Shown here: positions 6,903-7,500 of the stretch, piece after piece
How the letters are laid out: each line of letters opens with the position of its first letter
How positions within the stretch are numbered: the first letter of the stretch is position 1
Assembly (NCBI GenBank): GCA_016869895.1
Contig: VGDC01000059.1
Coordinates: 1 to 7,500 of the forward strand
Length of the DNA stretch: 7,500 nt
DNA from: Alphaproteobacteria bacterium
GTDB lineage: Bacteria > Pseudomonadota > Alphaproteobacteria > Rickettsiales > VGDC01
Direction of reading: 5' to 3'
Translations under genes and position numbers: made by a program
Notes under the pieces: model-generated
Told to the model about the DNA's origin: nothing
The model's input: the letters and a program-made list of their open reading frames with translations, nothing else
Database searches by the model: none

Positions 6903-7211
6903 TTATTTACGGATGAGGTGGCTGAAGGCAGGCGCGACAGCGCAGGCTTTCACCTCGATATTCTGCCACACATTCCCCGCCACATAAGGCTCCCGTGCCA
7001 ACCAAGCGTCCAGCATCGCACGCGACGGGAAGTCCATCACCATCAGCGACCCGCGCATATTGCCCTCGTCATCCAGAATCGCCGCGCCAAGAATCTGCTC
7101 GCCCCGCGCCACGGATTCTTCCACCAGCTTCAAATGCGCCGGCCTCGCCGCTAAACGGCGTGCGGGAGCGCCTTCATCGGTTCCATCGTAGCCAGTGACG
7201 ATAAACTGCAT
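6903..7211 (-). CDS. YciI family protein
   Basis: This is a 102-residue member of the YCII superfamily, small dimeric alpha+beta-barrel proteins related in fold to muconolactone isomerase. Most have no proven reaction, although some relatives are dechlorinases or isomerases. Visible features are the opening beta strand MQFIVTGYDG and RPAHLKLVEE with His26, the conserved histidine of the family. GEQILGAAILDDEG, the GSLMVMDFPS strand and LAREPYVAGNVWQNIEVK follow, the last being the usual (D/E)PY/F-V motif before the closing strand. The length is normal. The ATG at 7211 is chosen because GGAAGG (7219-7224 on this strand) lies 7 nt upstream; the frame continues 22 codons further but into the promoter. 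It faces the same way as the 16S gene to its right but is separated from it by a strong terminator. Confidence 0.88.
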   Translation of the reverse strand: MQFIVTGYDGTDEGAPARRLAARPAHLKLVEESVARGEQILGAAILDDEGNMRGSLMVMDFPSRAMLDAWLAREPYVAGNVWQNIEVKACAVAPAFSHLIRK

Positions 7212-7218
7212 ACATAAG

Positions 7219-7224
7219 CCTTCC
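7219..7224 (-). promoter_or_regulatory. Ribosome-binding site of the YciI gene
   Basis: GGAAGG on the minus strand, 7 nt before the ATG at 7211, fixes this start against the longer open frame beginning at 7277. Confidence 0.7.
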
Positions 7225-7248
7225 GAACGCGTTAAAAAAGAGAGGTTT

Positions 7249-7277
7249 AATAGACCAAAACGTATCGTTTTTTGCAA
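7249..7277 (-). promoter_or_regulatory. Candidate sigma-70 promoter of the YciI gene with internal dyad
   Basis: Read on the minus strand, TTGCAA (7272-7277, -35, 4 of 6 consensus bases) is followed after exactly 17 nt by TCTATT (7249-7254, -10, 4 of 6). This predicts a leader of about 30 nt before the ATG at 7211. The spacer holds a perfect inverted repeat AAAACG-TAT-CGTTTT (7257-7271), well placed for an operator. The boxes are only moderate matches in AT-rich DNA. Confidence 0.45.
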
Positions 7278-7285
7278 GAAATGAA

Positions 7286-7304
7286 GCGATTTTGTGCGAT
7301 TTTG
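7286..7304 (-). repeat. Two 9-bp direct repeats upstream of the YciI promoter
   Basis: GCGATTTTG occurs twice (7286-7294 and 7296-7304, plus-strand reading) with a period of 10 bp, about one helical turn, just upstream of the candidate -35 box. This could be a protein-binding site on one face of the helix, or chance similarity. Confidence 0.45.
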
Positions 7305-7309
7305 ATAAC

Positions 7310-7344
7310 AAAAAAAGCCCCCACTTTGTGAGTGGGGGTTTTTT
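7310..7344 (-). terminator. Strong bidirectional intrinsic terminator after the 16S rRNA gene
   Basis: The stem CCCCCAC (7318-7324) and GTGGGGG (7332-7338) is a perfect 7 bp GC-rich hairpin with a 7 nt loop. Seven A's (7310-7316) lie on one side and six T's (7339-7344) on the other. Leftward transcripts from the 16S gene end in the hairpin, one C and seven U's; rightward transcripts also meet a U-run, which would protect the 16S gene from antisense read-through. It lies about 100 nt past the 16S 3' end. Confidence 0.9.
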
Positions 7345-7442
7345 GATTTTGTATGGATGAGAGAAGAATTGGCGGTTGGAAGGTGTCTGATAAGTCAGCG
7401 GATTCAGTTGTCTTACGACGGACTGTAAATCACGCATCCTTA
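7345..7442 (-). other. 16S rRNA 3' trailer, no gene seen
   Basis: About 98 nt lie between the 16S 3' end and the terminator. On the minus strand the trailer begins with a TAAGGA continuation typical after alphaproteobacterial 16S genes, where it normally takes part in the RNase III processing stem with the leader. I see no cloverleaf or T-arm, so no tRNA-Ile or tRNA-Ala as in a usual 16S-23S spacer. Confidence 0.6.

Positions 7443-7500
<58 letters not shown>

Noticed and set aside
7212..7277. N-terminal extension of the YciI protein to an ATG at 7277
   Set aside because: The extension overlaps the candidate promoter, and the family begins with the beta strand MQFIVTGYDG, which has its own GGAAGG site.
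7420..7431. tRNA-Tyr-like anticodon-loop string GGACTGTAAATC near the 16S end
   Set aside because: No acceptor, D or T arm can be folded around it and no GGTTCGAATCC-like T-loop follows, so it is not a tRNA; a remnant or attachment site is speculation.
7174..7437. 87-codon minus-strand open frame across the 16S trailer and terminator
   Set aside because: It spans the rRNA trailer, a strong terminator and the YciI promoter, and overlaps the YciI gene; it has no ribosome-binding site or domain.

Overview
The window is chromosomal DNA of moderately high GC content, most likely from an alphaproteobacterium. The best taxonomic evidence is the last 58 or so nt of a 16S rRNA gene on the minus strand at the right edge. 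Its helix-45 sequence (GTAGCCGTAGGGGAACCTGC) and a trailer beginning TTTCTAAGGA look alphaproteobacterial. The 3' tail reads GGATTACCTCC rather than the more usual GGATCACCTCC. No genus can be named from this.

Positions 1-6475 hold a tightly packed plus-strand fatty-acid beta-oxidation operon. In order it contains the C-terminus of an acyl-CoA synthetase (FadD-type, cut by the window edge), a thiolase (ATGA overlap), a small unknown membrane protein, a fused 3-hydroxyacyl-CoA dehydrogenase/enoyl-CoA hydratase with the dehydrogenase first (FadN-type order), a long FadE/DmdC-type acyl-CoA dehydrogenase, and a SAM-dependent O-methyltransferase (GTGA overlap). The first five cover activation plus every step of the spiral: synthetase makes acyl-CoA, acyl-CoA dehydrogenase makes 2-enoyl-CoA, the fusion protein hydrates and oxidises it, and thiolase cleaves it. 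The membrane protein and the methyltransferase have no known place in the cycle. The only sizeable gap inside the operon (3912-4016) carries two perfect hairpins.

Positions 6476-6566 form an AT-rich gap that probably starts a new transcript for a 108-residue protein of unknown function (6567-6893). That gene converges, with a 9 bp gap, on a minus-strand YciI-family gene (6903-7211).

Positions 7212-7442 contain a candidate promoter for the YciI gene with an internal dyad, two 9-bp direct repeats, a strong bidirectional intrinsic terminator (7310-7344), and the trailer of the 16S rRNA. The 16S gene is followed about 100 nt later by this terminator and then by protein-coding genes. No tRNA, 23S or 5S gene is seen in the 7.4 kb downstream. 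The 16S therefore appears not to head a conventional 16S-23S-5S operon, which is the most notable observation here. The rest is ordinary metabolism, and I see no mobile element, CRISPR array or defence system.
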